Part shown: piece by piece, positions 43,137-52,526 of the stretch
Layout: the number at the start of each line of letters is the position of its first letter
Position numbering within the stretch: position 1 is the stretch's first letter
NCBI RefSeq assembly: GCF_900168685.1
Contig: NZ_FVZN01000014.1
Location: forward strand, 992,001 to 1,056,000
Length of the DNA: 64,000 nt
Direction of reading: 5' to 3'
From: Solibacillus isronensis
GTDB lineage: Bacteria; Bacillota; Bacilli; Bacillales_A; Planococcaceae
The notes under the pieces: generated by a model
Told to the model about the DNA's origin: nothing
The model's database searches: none
Seen by the model: only the letters and a program-made list of their open reading frames with translations
Program-made: the position numbers and the translations under genes

Positions 43137-44327
43137 ATGGAGCTACAAGAACAAACAAATAAAATTTTTACAAAACGATTTATAAGTCTATTCTTTACGA
43201 ATATGTCGATATTTCTTGTGTTTTACGGGTTGATCACAACGTTGCCGTTATATGCAATCGGTGAATTAGGAAAATCGGATGACGATTCGGGCCTGCTCGT
43301 AACTGTATTTTTAATTTCGGCGATTATCGTTCGTCCTTTCAGTGGAAAACTGTTGGATCTTTTTGGCAAGAAGCGTTTGCTGATTATCAGTCTTATACTA
43401 TATTTTGCATGTACGGTATTATATTTATTTTTTAAACCATTTCTGCTTTTACTGGCACTTCGTTTTTTTCAAGGCATCTGGTTTAGTATTGCAACAACAG
43501 CATCAGGCTCTTTAGCGGCCGATATTGTACCGAAAAGACGTAAAGGAGCAGGATTGGGCTATTTTGCGATGTCCACAAATTTAGCTGTTGTATTCGGTCC
43601 TTTTATCGGGTTGCTTATTATTCAATATTCAGGTTTTGATGTGTTGTTTATCGCCTTATCTGTCTTTGTGGCAATAGGCAGTTTGCTGGCACTAACTATT
43701 CAGACGAATGATTTGCCAAAACCAGTCGTGGCAGACCGAAGCTTTAAATTTTCATTCAATGATTTATTTGAACGAAGTGCATTACCGCTTGCTGCACTCG
43801 CTAGCTTAGTCGCATTTTCTTATGCGAGTGTTTTATCGTTCTTATCACTTTATGCGGAACAGAAAGATTTACTGAGTGTTGCCAGCTATTTCTTTGCGGT
43901 ATTTGCTGTTGCGATGATTTTCGTTCGTCCATTCACAGGGAAAATCTATGATACAATGGGCGCAAAATTTGTTATTATTCCGTCGTTCTTTATTTTTGCA
44001 TTAGGATTGATTATTCTTGGTAATGCAGATCAGGAAATTCCGTTCTTATTATCGGCGATCTTTATTGGTGCAGGGTACGGTACGTTAACAACAAGTTTCC
44101 AGTCACTTTGTATCCAAGCAACGACAATCCAGCGCAGCGGATACGCTACGGCCACTTATTTTACGCTGTTTGACATAGGGATTGCTATTGGATCGTACTT
44201 ACTGGGGATGGTAGCGGTGAGTCTTGGCTATGAATATGTGTATTACATTGCGGCATTCATAATAGTTGTCGTATTCGCACTGTATATGCTGTTACTCAAT
44301 CGTCAAAAACATAAAACAGAACAATAA
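43137..44327 (+). CDS. MFS transporter, probable efflux pump
   Basis: The 396-residue protein has 12 predicted membrane helices and the major facilitator motif A (GKLLDLFGKKRLLI) between helices 2 and 3, repeated in weaker form (GKIYDTMGAKFVII) in the second half. Its pairing with MarR suggests drug or metabolite export. The substrate is unknown. Confidence 0.92.
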   Translation: MELQEQTNKIFTKRFISLFFTNMSIFLVFYGLITTLPLYAIGELGKSDDDSGLLVTVFLISAIIVRPFSGKLLDLFGKKRLLIISLILYFACTVLYLFFKPFLLLLALRFFQGIWFSIATTASGSLAADIVPKRRKGAGLGYFAMSTNLAVVFGPFIGLLIIQYSGFDVLFIALSVFVAIGSLLALTIQTNDLPKPVVADRSFKFSFNDLFERSALPLAALASLVAFSYASVLSFLSLYAEQKDLLSVASYFFAVFAVAMIFVRPFTGKIYDTMGAKFVIIPSFFIFALGLIILGNADQEIPFLLSAIFIGAGYGTLTTSFQSLCIQATTIQRSGYATATYFTLFDIGIAIGSYLLGMVAVSLGYEYVYYIAAFIIVVVFALYMLLLNRQKHKTEQ

Positions 44328-44330
44328 GAA

Positions 44331-44374
44331 AAACGATTCATCGTTCCATTAGTGGGATAGATGGATCGTTTTTT
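44331..44374 (+). terminator. Terminator of marR-MFS operon
   Basis: AAACGATTCATC (44331-44342) pairs with GATGGATCGTTT (44360-44371), one wobble, followed by T6. Confidence 0.8.
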
Positions 44375-44456
44375 GCCACAATTAGTTTTAGGAGTTTTCG
44401 GTATGGGAAATGGGTTGAAAGGTGCTATTCCTGTCTTTCCAGTGAAGTGCAAATAT

Positions 44457-44846
44457 CTAACTATTTTTTAAAATCGCCTCACGGGCAAGTACATCCGCTG
44501 CTTTGTTTTCTTTATCGGGAATCCACTTTATGAAAAATAGGTCAAATTGTTCGATTAAAGAGAGTGCCTGCTCTAAATAAGGTTTGAATTCCTCGTTTTT
44601 CACATATGCTTTGTCGATTGAGCTTACGACAATTTTTGAATCGGAGCGCATTGAAACAAACGATGAACCGATTTTCAAAGCTTCTTCCAAACCGCGTAAA
44701 AGCGCAATAAATTCGGCCTGATGGTTGTTTGTAATGCCGATTGGTTCACTGATTTTTACATGCTGTCCTTCACCTTTAATAAATATGCCAATCCCGCTAG
44801 GACCGGGATTGCCGGCACTGGCGCCATCTATATAGACTTCTAACAT
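44457..44846 (-). CDS. RNase H-like (RNase HI fold) protein
   Basis: The 129-residue protein has the RNase HI fold with acidic residues in YIDGASAGNPGPSGIG (Asp), NNHQAEFIALLRGL (Glu), MRSDSKIVV (Asp) and DKENKAADVLAREA (Asp). It should cut the RNA of RNA-DNA hybrids, as B. subtilis YpdQ/YpeP-like proteins are proposed to do, though several members are inactive on hybrids. GGAGC precedes the ATG. It is convergent with the MFS gene. Confidence 0.9.
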   Translation of the reverse strand: MLEVYIDGASAGNPGPSGIGIFIKGEGQHVKISEPIGITNNHQAEFIALLRGLEEALKIGSSFVSMRSDSKIVVSSIDKAYVKNEEFKPYLEQALSLIEQFDLFFIKWIPDKENKAADVLAREAILKNS

Positions 44847-44957
44847 AATTTCGCTCCTTTAATGTTCTGTTCGTTTAAGTATAACAAATACATGTAAGTT
44901 GGAGAAAATAAAAAAATAGCGTACAATAGTAAAACAAATTATCGGGAGGTACATGAC

Positions 44958-45149
44958 TTGAATAAAGTAGATGTTATGAAAGATATTGATGAATTAATGG
45001 ATATGTACTGCGCTGATTGTCTAGTCATTCAGGACCTTCGCAAAGAACGCGGTAAACATGGTGCACACCGTTTCTGCATTGAATCTTGTACAGTAGGGGA
45101 ACAGCTTCAGTTTCTTGGTAAAGAAATAATGAAAGTTTCCGAAAAATAA
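44958..45149 (+). CDS. Small zinc-finger protein (zf-C2HCIx2C)
   Basis: The 63-residue protein has four Cys and one or two His arranged as CADC then HRFCIESCTVGEQLQFLG, the pattern of the zf-C2HCIx2C domain found in Bacillales. It probably binds one zinc. The function is unknown. The start is TTG at 44958, 8 bases after GGGAGG. A strong promoter for a downstream non-coding RNA begins 26 bases after its stop. Confidence 0.88.
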   Translation: MNKVDVMKDIDELMDMYCADCLVIQDLRKERGKHGAHRFCIESCTVGEQLQFLGKEIMKVSEK

Positions 45150-45174
45150 TAATTTTAGAACATTCATCTTACTA

Positions 45175-45202
45175 TTGAATAATAATGTTTTTTTGATATA
45201 AT
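45175..45202 (+). promoter_or_regulatory. Strong promoter in front of candidate small RNA
   Basis: TTGAAT (45175-45180) and consensus TATAAT (45197-45202) are separated by 16 bases. No gene follows for more than 250 bases on this strand. Confidence 0.75.
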
Positions 45203-45208
45203 AATTAA

Positions 45209-45388
45209 GTATTTCTTATTTACCTAGTTTAAATCTCTGGTACAGATTTATTTCTAACAGGTAAATGACTTCAGCGGAGTGGTTACCGTTGAAAAATTTC
45301 TTCATTTTATAACCTTTTTATAGCTGAAAAGGGAGAGACAACTTGTTATGTGTAGCGCATAACTACTATATTACAAGTTGTTTTTTTA
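45209..45388 (+). ncRNA. Candidate structured small RNA of about 180 nt
   Basis: A transcript from the promoter would hold three hairpins. The first is TACCT...AGGTA (45221-45263) enclosing AAATCT/AGATTT. The second is CTTCAGC (45269-45275) with GCTGAA (45323-45328), enclosing GGTTA/TAACC. The third is a terminator, ACAACTTGT (45338-45346) with ACAAGTTGT (45373-45381), enclosing TTATG/CATAA and followed by T7. No long ORF is present; a 15-codon frame (45265-45312) has only a weak ribosome binding site. I do not recognise the family. Confidence 0.6.
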
Positions 45389-45415
45389 TGGTCTTATTTA
45401 AAATCAGCACAAATG

Positions 45416-45454
45416 AAAAAGCTACTTTCGACGTCTCGAAAGTAGCTTTTATTC
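45416..45454. terminator. Terminator of SEC-C gene
   Basis: AAAGCTACTTTCG pairs with CGAAAGTAGCTTT around a six-base loop. In the minus direction T5 follows. Confidence 0.88.
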
Positions 45455-45459
45455 TTTTG

Positions 45460-46455
45460 TTAACTATTAACAAGTTGCTTTTCATTATAGAAAGCATTTA
45501 ATTCTTGATAATATTTATTTAAAGAAGATGGGGAAACACTGAAGCTTTCGCCGATTTCTTTTACAGTGAATTTTTGATCGAATAAATCATTATCCTGACC
45601 GAATCTTACTGCACCTGCAGCAATAGCGCCTGCTTTACGTGCTGTAGGCTGTTTTTCGACTAAGTAGTCTTCAACCATTGCTACGAAGCTCTCGTTATTG
45701 ATCGCTTTTTCCGCCATAAATGCTTTTAACTGTTCCACGACTTCCTGCTCGAAAGGTGTAAACTCTTCCCCTTCATAGCCGTTTTCAACTAGGCCTTCCC
45801 ATAATAATAAATGGTTTTCTTTTGTGAACTGCTCAACAGGTAAACGGCTTGCTTTGTAAGCTTCTGTAAACTGTTCAAAAGAAATCGCATGTTCTTTATG
45901 GAAGAAGATTAGTGTAGAGACAGCTAATACGTGGTTTTCCTTGTTTGAACCATCCGGTAATAAAAAGGCGAACACACGCATTCCTAGAGGGATTGATTTG
46001 TGGCTTTCACGCTGAATATGATAGGTTGTGCCAGTTAATGCAGAGATAGCTGTAAAGTAATCATCTTTCACATCTTCAACAGTTCCGATGAAGAAAATCG
46101 GCTGTTCCCATGATTTCAATAATTCGATCATAGATGGGCGAAGCACTTTTTTCGCTGTTTTCGCTAAAAAGTTCTGCCAAATATCAGGTCGTTGATGGAA
46201 GAAATATTCGTCCAAAGCAACGGCTTCCACTAATTCCTTGTGTAATTTCTTTTCTAATTTCGGTGCCCAATTACGAACCAATTCCATAAATTCACGGATA
46301 TCTTTTCGTTCTGGGTAATTACTATAGAAAGTTTGTAATACGTTTTCAATCTCTTCCTGGAAAACGTTTTGTGAAGTTACTTGATTTTTTCCTTCACAAC
46401 ATTTTTTGTATTTTTTTCCACTACCGCATAGACATGGGTCATTACGTCCAATCAT
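45460..46455 (-). CDS. SEC-C zinc-motif protein with C-terminal HTH-like region
   Basis: The 331-residue protein starts with a SecA-type zinc motif, GRNDPCLCGSGKKYKKCC (residues 3-20). A large helical middle region is unassigned. The last 60 residues include FTVKEIGESFSVSPSSLNKYYQEL, which looks like a helix-turn-helix or tetracyclin-repressor-like recognition pair. Such proteins may bind nucleic acid or ribosomes through the zinc motif. The start has GGAAGTG. It is closed by a terminator. A dyad ATAATAAC-N8-GTTATTAT lies upstream at 46514-46537. Confidence 0.85.
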   Translation of the reverse strand: MIGRNDPCLCGSGKKYKKCCEGKNQVTSQNVFQEEIENVLQTFYSNYPERKDIREFMELVRNWAPKLEKKLHKELVEAVALDEYFFHQRPDIWQNFLAKTAKKVLRPSMIELLKSWEQPIFFIGTVEDVKDDYFTAISALTGTTYHIQRESHKSIPLGMRVFAFLLPDGSNKENHVLAVSTLIFFHKEHAISFEQFTEAYKASRLPVEQFTKENHLLLWEGLVENGYEGEEFTPFEQEVVEQLKAFMAEKAINNESFVAMVEDYLVEKQPTARKAGAIAAGAVRFGQDNDLFDQKFTVKEIGESFSVSPSSLNKYYQELNAFYNEKQLVNS

Positions 46456-46644
46456 TGTAACACTTCCTTTAATACAACTTTTAAATACTAATGTCGCAGT
46501 ATTGCTACTAATAATAATAACGTCAGATTGTTATTATGAAAACTGATTATGTTTTTAGAACTATCAGAAAAATCGTTGCATTTTACATTATATTAAACTT
46601 TACATAAAAATAGAACAATAATAGAGTTAATTCTATCAATAATC

Positions 46645-46686
46645 TATAAAAAAAGAGACATGGCACGCTTCGATGCGATGTCTCTT
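46645..46686 (-). terminator. Terminator of first EamA gene
   Basis: GAGACAT (46655-46661) pairs with ATGTCTC (46678-46684). The minus strand then continues into T7. Confidence 0.85.
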
Positions 46687-46690
46687 CCTA

Positions 46691-47602
46691 TTATAACGTA
46701 GTTTCAGAGTGAGTAGGTGCTGGGATTTTTTTCATTGCTATAAATTGTTCGAGTTGAGCAACAGTATTCCCGATTAAAATAAACGCACCACCAATCACAA
46801 GTTGTGCAGTTAAACCTTCCCCTAGGAAAAGCATCGCGAATATGGCTGCAAAAATAGGTTCAAGAGAAAAGATCAGTCCTGTATGGGTAGGGGAAGTGTA
46901 TTGTTGTACAACAGCTTGCGCGATAAAGCAAAACGCGGTACAAATAATACCCAATCCAAGTACAGCAATCCAACTAGAAGAATTCGACGGGAACATGGGA
47001 GATTCGAACATCATAGTGAACACTGCTCCAAACAAGCCGGCAATACCTAGCTGATAGACTCCATAAGAAATGGACTCAACGTTTTTAGTGAACTTACTAT
47101 TTAATATTAAATAGATTGAATAGCAAACTGCTGCGATCGCAACTAAAAGATCTCCAGTCTGGAACGTCATAGAATCTTTCATTGTTAAAACGGTAATTCC
47201 AATCATTGTAGCAACAACGGCAAAGCTCACTGCTCGTGAAGGAAGGCGTTTTTCAATAAAGCTCGTCATGATCGGTACTAATACAACTGTTAAACTAAGT
47301 ATAAAGCCTGCATTACCAGCTGAAGTCGTTTTCAGACCTAACAGTGATAAGGCAAAAATCGTAAACAATAAAAAACCTTGAACCGATGCATATAAAATCG
47401 TTTTGATATTCACACGCAACATCTTTGGTAAAAAGATTAGCCCTGCAATGATAAATGCGATTAAGCATCGAAGTGCTACAACATTAAAAGCTTCCAGACT
47501 TTCCAGGCCCATGACCATAAACGTATAGGATAGCCCCCAAAACATTGTAACAATCACCATTAAAATATTTGCTTTACCCTGTAAACTCAAAGATGTCACC
47601 AC
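46691..47602 (-). CDS. EamA family (DMT) transporter, first copy
   Basis: The 303-residue protein has ten predicted membrane helices in two EamA halves, each with the usual Trp-Gly-Ser/Pro start (MFWGLSYTFMVMGLESL; SIYLILNSKFTKN). It probably exports an amino acid or metabolite. The start is uncertain: GTG at 47602 has no strong ribosome binding site. It is divergent from a LysR gene, which is the likely regulator. Confidence 0.88.
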   Translation of the reverse strand: MVTSLSLQGKANILMVIVTMFWGLSYTFMVMGLESLEAFNVVALRCLIAFIIAGLIFLPKMLRVNIKTILYASVQGFLLFTIFALSLLGLKTTSAGNAGFILSLTVVLVPIMTSFIEKRLPSRAVSFAVVATMIGITVLTMKDSMTFQTGDLLVAIAAVCYSIYLILNSKFTKNVESISYGVYQLGIAGLFGAVFTMMFESPMFPSNSSSWIAVLGLGIICTAFCFIAQAVVQQYTSPTHTGLIFSLEPIFAAIFAMLFLGEGLTAQLVIGGAFILIGNTVAQLEQFIAMKKIPAPTHSETTL

Positions 47603-47708
47603 ATTTCTAAAAAGTAAGTTTTAAATAGTCAGTAAAAATATGTAATAGAAGACAAATTTAACTATAGGATTAATAGACTTAAAATATATTATCATCTACA
47701 AATCCGAT

Positions 47709-47722
47709 CTGTTATAAAACAG
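47709..47722. promoter_or_regulatory. Possible LysR-type operator
   Basis: The dyad CTGTT-ATAA-AACAG lies in the 214-base gap between the divergent EamA and LysR genes and includes a T-N11-A pattern. Binding is inferred from position. Confidence 0.35.
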
Positions 47723-47816
47723 TATAAACAGGAAGTTGTGATTAGTAAAACGAATGTTTATAATGAATGATATGAAAATAATTCATGTTTAAAATTGATT
47801 GGTGGAGTGAATTATC

Positions 47817-48689
47817 ATGAGTTTAGTCAAGTATGAAATTTTAAATAAAGTGGCGGAAGTACATAGCTTTACAAAAGCCGCCTCGGTTTTAGGACTTACA
47901 CAATCAGCTGTAAGTCATGCAGTTTCAAGTTTGGAAAAGGAATTTGGATTTAATTTAATCCATCGTAACCGTACAGGAGTAACATTGACAGAAGACGGTA
48001 CAAAAATGCTTTATGAAATGCGCAAAGTGTTATTGGCGGAAGAACATCTGCAGCAGACCGCGTCAAATATTTTAGGGGTAAGTCAGGGGACAGTGCGAAT
48101 TGGGCTAATATCGACGATTTCTACACATTGGATGCCGAACATCATTCATATTATGGATTCAGAATATCCGGGCATTCGCATTGAATTGCGTGAAGGGGAT
48201 TACTATGAAATTGAACAGTGGCTATTACAAGGTGAAGTGGACTGCGGATTTTTAAACCGGACAAGCTCCAAACAGTTCGAATTTATACCGCTAAAAAGGG
48301 ATCCTCTGTTATGTATTGTGTCGTCGCATAGTCCGCTATATGATAGAGCAGAGATCGATTTATTTGAAATTGAAGAAACGCCGATTATCATGCCTTCTTA
48401 TAAAGGGACAAATGATGTGATGACGACATTTGAAAAATATGGTGTATTTCCAAATATCCGTTTTGAACTTTATGACGAAAAGGCCATCGTATCAATGGTG
48501 GAACATAATCTAGGCATTAGCATACTGCCTGAAATGGCGATTTCGATGCTGCCGGATACTGTAAAAGCCCTGCCTCTTGTACAGGAAAGTTACCGAATCC
48601 TCGGGCTGTCGACAAAGCAGAAGCTTTCACCGGCATCGCAAAAATTTGTGGAAATATTAAAACAGTGGCTGGAAAACGAAGAACAGTAA
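47817..48689 (+). CDS. LysR family transcriptional regulator
   Basis: The 290-residue protein has the LysR winged helix (FTKAASVLGLTQSAVSHAVSSLEKEFGFNLIHRNRTG) at residues 17-55 and a periplasmic-binding-like effector domain from about 90. It is divergent from the EamA transporter gene and 14 bases upstream of a CoaB-like gene, so it may control both. The effector is unknown. Confidence 0.93.
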   Translation: MSLVKYEILNKVAEVHSFTKAASVLGLTQSAVSHAVSSLEKEFGFNLIHRNRTGVTLTEDGTKMLYEMRKVLLAEEHLQQTASNILGVSQGTVRIGLISTISTHWMPNIIHIMDSEYPGIRIELREGDYYEIEQWLLQGEVDCGFLNRTSSKQFEFIPLKRDPLLCIVSSHSPLYDRAEIDLFEIEETPIIMPSYKGTNDVMTTFEKYGVFPNIRFELYDEKAIVSMVEHNLGISILPEMAISMLPDTVKALPLVQESYRILGLSTKQKLSPASQKFVEILKQWLENEEQ

Positions 48690-48703
48690 AAGGGGAACCA
48701 ACT

Positions 48704-49366
48704 ATGCTAACAGGAAAAAAAGTTTTAATAACGAGTGGCGGAACATTCGAGAAATGGGATAATGTTCGCGGCCATACGAATTTATCAAAAGGAACAATGG
48801 GGTGCTATTTAGCAGAAGCGGCACTTGAAAAAGGTGCGAACGTCATTTATATGCATGGTGTATTTACACAGCTGCCGGAACATCAAAATGAGATGCAGCT
48901 TATTAAATTTGAAGGTATCGAGGATTTAGGCGATAAGCTAAAAACTATTCTTGAGTCCGAGGAAATCGATTATGTCATTATGGCTGTGGCCGGCTCTGAC
49001 TGGCTTATTGACAAAGTGTTTGATCAGCATGGTAATGAGCTGACTGAAAAAGGGAAAATGCCATCTGATGAACCTCCAATTATCCATTTTAAAAAAGCGC
49101 CGAAAATTTTGGCACAAATTAAAAACTGGTCGCCGGAAACAACATTAATCGGCTTTAAACTGGAAGCGACAGAAGATGAATCGTTTTTATTGGAAAGAGC
49201 TTCTGCAAGAATGGAAACGGCAAAAGCGGATTATATGGTCGCAAATAGCTCCAAATCTTTGTACGGTGCAATGGAGCCCCATTATATTATTCATAAATCT
49301 GGGAAGACAGTTAAAGTCGACGGAAAAATGGCAGCTGCAACTGCATTAATTAATGTTCTATCCTAA
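48704..49366 (+). CDS. coaB: Stand-alone phosphopantothenate-cysteine ligase (CoaB)
   Basis: This enzyme joins 4'-phosphopantothenate and cysteine in CoA synthesis. Most bacteria have a fused CoaBC, but this 220-residue product contains only the CoaB fold: KVLITSGGTFEKWDNVRGHTN at the N-terminus, VAGSDWLIDKV, and LIGFKLEATED. This resembles the separate CoaB of streptococci and enterococci. The ATG at 48704 (AAGGGG upstream) is preferred over the frame from 48665, which overlaps the LysR gene. It may be a second enzyme; a fused CoaBC could lie elsewhere. Confidence 0.85.
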   Translation: MLTGKKVLITSGGTFEKWDNVRGHTNLSKGTMGCYLAEAALEKGANVIYMHGVFTQLPEHQNEMQLIKFEGIEDLGDKLKTILESEEIDYVIMAVAGSDWLIDKVFDQHGNELTEKGKMPSDEPPIIHFKKAPKILAQIKNWSPETTLIGFKLEATEDESFLLERASARMETAKADYMVANSSKSLYGAMEPHYIIHKSGKTVKVDGKMAAATALINVLS

Positions 49367-49450
49367 ATATAGTTTGTTCATTTTTCAATTGCCTGTATAT
49401 GTTATAATTTAGAATATTTAATCTATTTAATATTGAAAAGAGGTTGAAGC

Positions 49451-50257
49451 ATGTACCAGTTCGATCATCTCGTCCATTTTGTCCCATATCCAGAACAGAC
49501 ATTGTTAAAACTCCAAGAAGAAGGTCTCCATGTTGTCCCGGGAGGAAGTCATGAAGCGTGGGGTACATATAATACACTAAGCTATTTTGATTTAGCTTAT
49601 ATTGAATTGATCGGCGTTGAAAATGAGGAAAAGTTTCAGGAAGCAGCCAAAAAGAAGTATTCATTACATGCGAGTTATAAAGAAAATCACCGACGTGACG
49701 GATTGACGCGTTTTGCGGTTCGTACAACGACAATCGAAGAAGATGCGAAGTTATTTGCTAAAGCCGGGTTGGAAGTAGTTGGACCTGAACGCTTTTCCAG
49801 AAAACGGGAAGATGGCTCTGAAGTAAGCTGGCAACTGCTTTATATTGGTCACCCGAAATCGAAAATTGAATTCCCATTTTTCATTCAATGGGATGAAGCA
49901 GATACAATTCGGCGTAAAGAACTAACGGACCGTGGTATTATAGCAAAACATCCTTTAGGGGATTTAACGCTCCAAGCTGTCCATTTTGTTGTACCGAATT
50001 TTGATGCCGTGGAGCAAATTGCCCAATTATGTGGTGCGACCATTTTAAAAAAGGAAAATCAGGAAGAGAACGTGGAGTATTCGATTATTCTACTCGATGA
50101 AGTAAAACTTATTTTTGTCAAGCCAGTTGGTGAAGGAATGGCTTGGAATTATATGCTCGAACATGGCTATGGCATAAAAAAGGTCGTCATTTCAGGTGCG
50201 ACGGAGCAAAAGCATTTTACAATTGATGGCGCACAATACGAAATAAATAAGAAATAA
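49451..50257 (+). CDS. VOC (glyoxalase-like) family protein
   Basis: The 268-residue protein has a glyoxalase-like domain (MYQFDHLVHFVPYPEQTL at the start, then YFDLAYIELIGVEN) and a second weaker repeat in the C-terminal half (LQAVHFVVPNFDAVEQIAQL). VOC proteins bind a metal and catalyse varied reactions such as thiol transfer or ring cleavage. The reaction here is unknown. GAGG precedes the ATG. It has a terminator in common with the cold-shock gene. Confidence 0.87.
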   Translation: MYQFDHLVHFVPYPEQTLLKLQEEGLHVVPGGSHEAWGTYNTLSYFDLAYIELIGVENEEKFQEAAKKKYSLHASYKENHRRDGLTRFAVRTTTIEEDAKLFAKAGLEVVGPERFSRKREDGSEVSWQLLYIGHPKSKIEFPFFIQWDEADTIRRKELTDRGIIAKHPLGDLTLQAVHFVVPNFDAVEQIAQLCGATILKKENQEENVEYSIILLDEVKLIFVKPVGEGMAWNYMLEHGYGIKKVVISGATEQKHFTIDGAQYEINKK

Positions 50258-50259
50258 AA

Positions 50260-50299
50260 AAAGGCTGTAAACGACTAAAACATTTCGTTTACAGCTTTG
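50260..50299. terminator. Bidirectional terminator
   Basis: AAGGCTGTAAACG (50261-50273) pairs with CGTTTACAGCTTT (50286-50298). An A-rich tail precedes it and a T-rich stretch follows, serving the VOC and csp genes. Confidence 0.8.
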
Positions 50300-50300
50300 T

Positions 50301-50501
50301 CTATTTTTTTATAACATTCGCTGCCTGTGGACCCCGGATGCCATCGACTAAATCGAATTCAACCACTTGTCCCTCATCCAGTGAACGAAATCCTTCCTCT
50401 TGTATGCCAGTAAAGTGTACAAAAACATCTTCACCATTCGCAGATTCTATAAATCCATAACCTTTTTCATTATCAAACCATTTTACAGTGCCTTGGTGCA
50501 T
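50301..50501 (-). CDS. Cold-shock protein
   Basis: The 66-residue protein is a CspA-family single-stranded nucleic-acid chaperone. RNP1 is KGYGFIE and RNP2 is VFVHF. The short leader (about 64 bases from a strong promoter) and the overlapping terminator are normal for csp genes. GGAG lies before the ATG. Confidence 0.97.
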   Translation of the reverse strand: MHQGTVKWFDNEKGYGFIESANGEDVFVHFTGIQEEGFRSLDEGQVVEFDLVDGIRGPQAANVIKK

Positions 50502-50571
50502 CCGCTTTCTCCTCCGATACTGTCAAAATCAATTGATGAAACATAAAGATTCCAGAATATTACGAATAAAC

Positions 50572-50599
50572 TATATACTATACATATGATAACTGTCAA
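50572..50599 (-). promoter_or_regulatory. Strong promoter of cold-shock gene
   Basis: On the minus strand TTGACA (50599-50594) is followed after 16 bases by TATATA (50577-50572), about 70 bases before the start codon. Confidence 0.7.
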
Positions 50600-50691
50600 T
50601 AATTTGTCGATTTAACTCACTTTTTATATTTATTAATTCAGATAAAACAGACTATAATAAAGTGATTACATATAAGAAAGCAGGGCGAAGC

Positions 50692-52371
50692 ATGACAACT
50701 ACTACGAAGAAACCATTAACAGATATTGAAATAGCCAATCAAGCGACAATGAAGCCGATTTTGGAAATTGCTGAGAATGCAAACATTCCGTTAGATGCAG
50801 TTGAACAATACGGTCGCTATAAAGCAAAAATTGATACAAGTAAAATTAGTGGTGAAGCAACGGCAAACGTGGTGCTTGTAACAGCGATTAGCCCTACACC
50901 AGCAGGAGAAGGAAAATCAACGGTAACAATCGGTTTGGCGGATGCATTGCACCAATTGGATAAGCGAGTAATGGTTGCTTTACGGGAGCCTTCATTAGGA
51001 CCGGTAATGGGTGTGAAAGGCGGCGCTACTGGCGGCGGATATGCACAAGTATTGCCGATGGAGCAAATCAATTTGCATTTCAATGGCGATTTCCATGCGA
51101 TTACGACAGCAAACAATGCATTATCTGCATTGATTGACAATCATATCCATCAAGGAAATGCATTGAATATTGATCCGAGACGAATTGTCTGGAAACGTGT
51201 ACTGGACTTAAATGACCGTGCACTGCGCCATGTAACAGTTGGTTTAGGTGGTCCGATGCAAGGTGTACCTCGTGAGGACGGGTTCGATATTACAGTCGCT
51301 TCTGAAATTATGGCCATTTTTTGTTTAGCAACAGGCATGAAAGATTTGAAACAGCGTTTGGCACGTATTGTAATCGGTTATACGTACGACCGGAACCCGG
51401 TGACAGTTGGTGACTTACAAGTAGAAGGAGCACTCGCTCTTATTTTAAAGGAAGCGATGAATCCTAACTTGGTTCAAACAATTGAAGGTACACCCGCATT
51501 AATTCATGGTGGTCCATTTGCTAATATTGCCCATGGATGCAACTCGATTACTGCAACTCAAACAGCCCGTAAACTTGCGGATATCGTTGTAACAGAAGCA
51601 GGGTTCGGTTCTGATTTAGGTGCGGAGAAGTTTTTAAATATTAAAGCACGTGAAGCAGGATTTAAACCGAACGCTGTCGTTATTGTTGCGACAATCCGCG
51701 CACTGAAAATGCATGGCGGTGTAGCAAAAGCTAACTTAGTGGAAGAAAATGTGGAAGCTTTAAAACAAGGTATTTCCAATTTAGCTCAGCATGTAGCCAA
51801 TGTCCGGAACTTTGGACTGGAGCCGGTAATTGCTTTGAACCGATTTATTACGGATACGGAACAGGAACTGAAAGCTGTTTTACAATGGGCGGAAGCGAAT
51901 GAAGTTCGGATTGCCCGTACGAATGTATGGGAAGAAGGCGGTAAAGGCGGTATTGAACTTGCTGAAAAGGTTCTCGAAGTAATTGAACAGCCAAATACTT
52001 TCCATCATTTATATGATCTGCAAGAAACAGTGGAACAAAAATTAACGAAGATTGTACAGCAGGTTTATGGCGGTGCAGGTGTACAATTAACGGATGCTGC
52101 GAGAAAACAGTTAGCAGTCATCGAAAAAAATGGTTGGGACACTTTACCGATTTGTATGGCGAAAACACAATATTCATTATCGGATCAGCCAAGCTTAGTA
52201 GGCCGACCAACCGATTTCGTTGTGACAATTCGTGAAATTCTTCCGAAGTTAGGTGCGGGATTCCTCGTATGCTTAACAGGGGATATTATGACGATGCCGG
52301 GCTTGCCGAAACAGCCTGCAGCACTAAATATGGATGTAGCCGAAGACGGAAGTGCACTCGGATTATTTTAA
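50692..52371 (+). CDS. fhs: Formate-tetrahydrofolate ligase
   Basis: This enzyme makes 10-formyl-tetrahydrofolate from formate, tetrahydrofolate and ATP. The 559 residues match the family length. The P-loop is TPAGEGKST, followed by [20 protein letters not shown] and the substrate segment [20 protein letters not shown] use the ATG at 50692 with AGGGCGAAGC upstream; the frame from 50662 lacks a ribosome binding site. TATAAT at 50653-50658 is probably the -10 box. It is monocistronic. Confidence 0.96.
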   Translation: MTTTTKKPLTDIEIANQATMKPILEIAENANIPLDAVEQYGRYKAKIDTSKISGEATANVVLVTAISPTPAGEGKSTVTIGLADALHQLDKRVMVALREPSLGPVMGVKGGATGGGYAQVLPMEQINLHFNGDFHAITTANNALSALIDNHIHQGNALNIDPRRIVWKRVLDLNDRALRHVTVGLGGPMQGVPREDGFDITVASEIMAIFCLATGMKDLKQRLARIVIGYTYDRNPVTVGDLQVEGALALILKEAMNPNLVQTIEGTPALIHGGPFANIAHGCNSITATQTARKLADIVVTEAGFGSDLGAEKFLNIKAREAGFKPNAVVIVATIRALKMHGGVAKANLVEENVEALKQGISNLAQHVANVRNFGLEPVIALNRFITDTEQELKAVLQWAEANEVRIARTNVWEEGGKGGIELAEKVLEVIEQPNTFHHLYDLQETVEQKLTKIVQQVYGGAGVQLTDAARKQLAVIEKNGWDTLPICMAKTQYSLSDQPSLVGRPTDFVVTIREILPKLGAGFLVCLTGDIMTMPGLPKQPAALNMDVAEDGSALGLF

Positions 52372-52441
52372 TATGAACAGCATATAGCAACCGACAATAT
52401 TTTTGACTGAGGACAAAAACGCCGGAGCGATTAGTAAAAGT

Positions 52442-52487
52442 AAAAGAAACGTATTCGTTTGATAATTCATTCGAATACGTTTCTTTT
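52442..52487. terminator. Perfect 16-bp bidirectional terminator
   Basis: AAAAGAAACGTATTCG (52442-52457) pairs perfectly with 52472-52487. It separates fhs from the convergent small membrane protein gene. Confidence 0.92.
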
Positions 52488-52526
52488 ATTTGCATTGGAA
52501 AATTTGTTGAAATTTACGTTCGTTCA

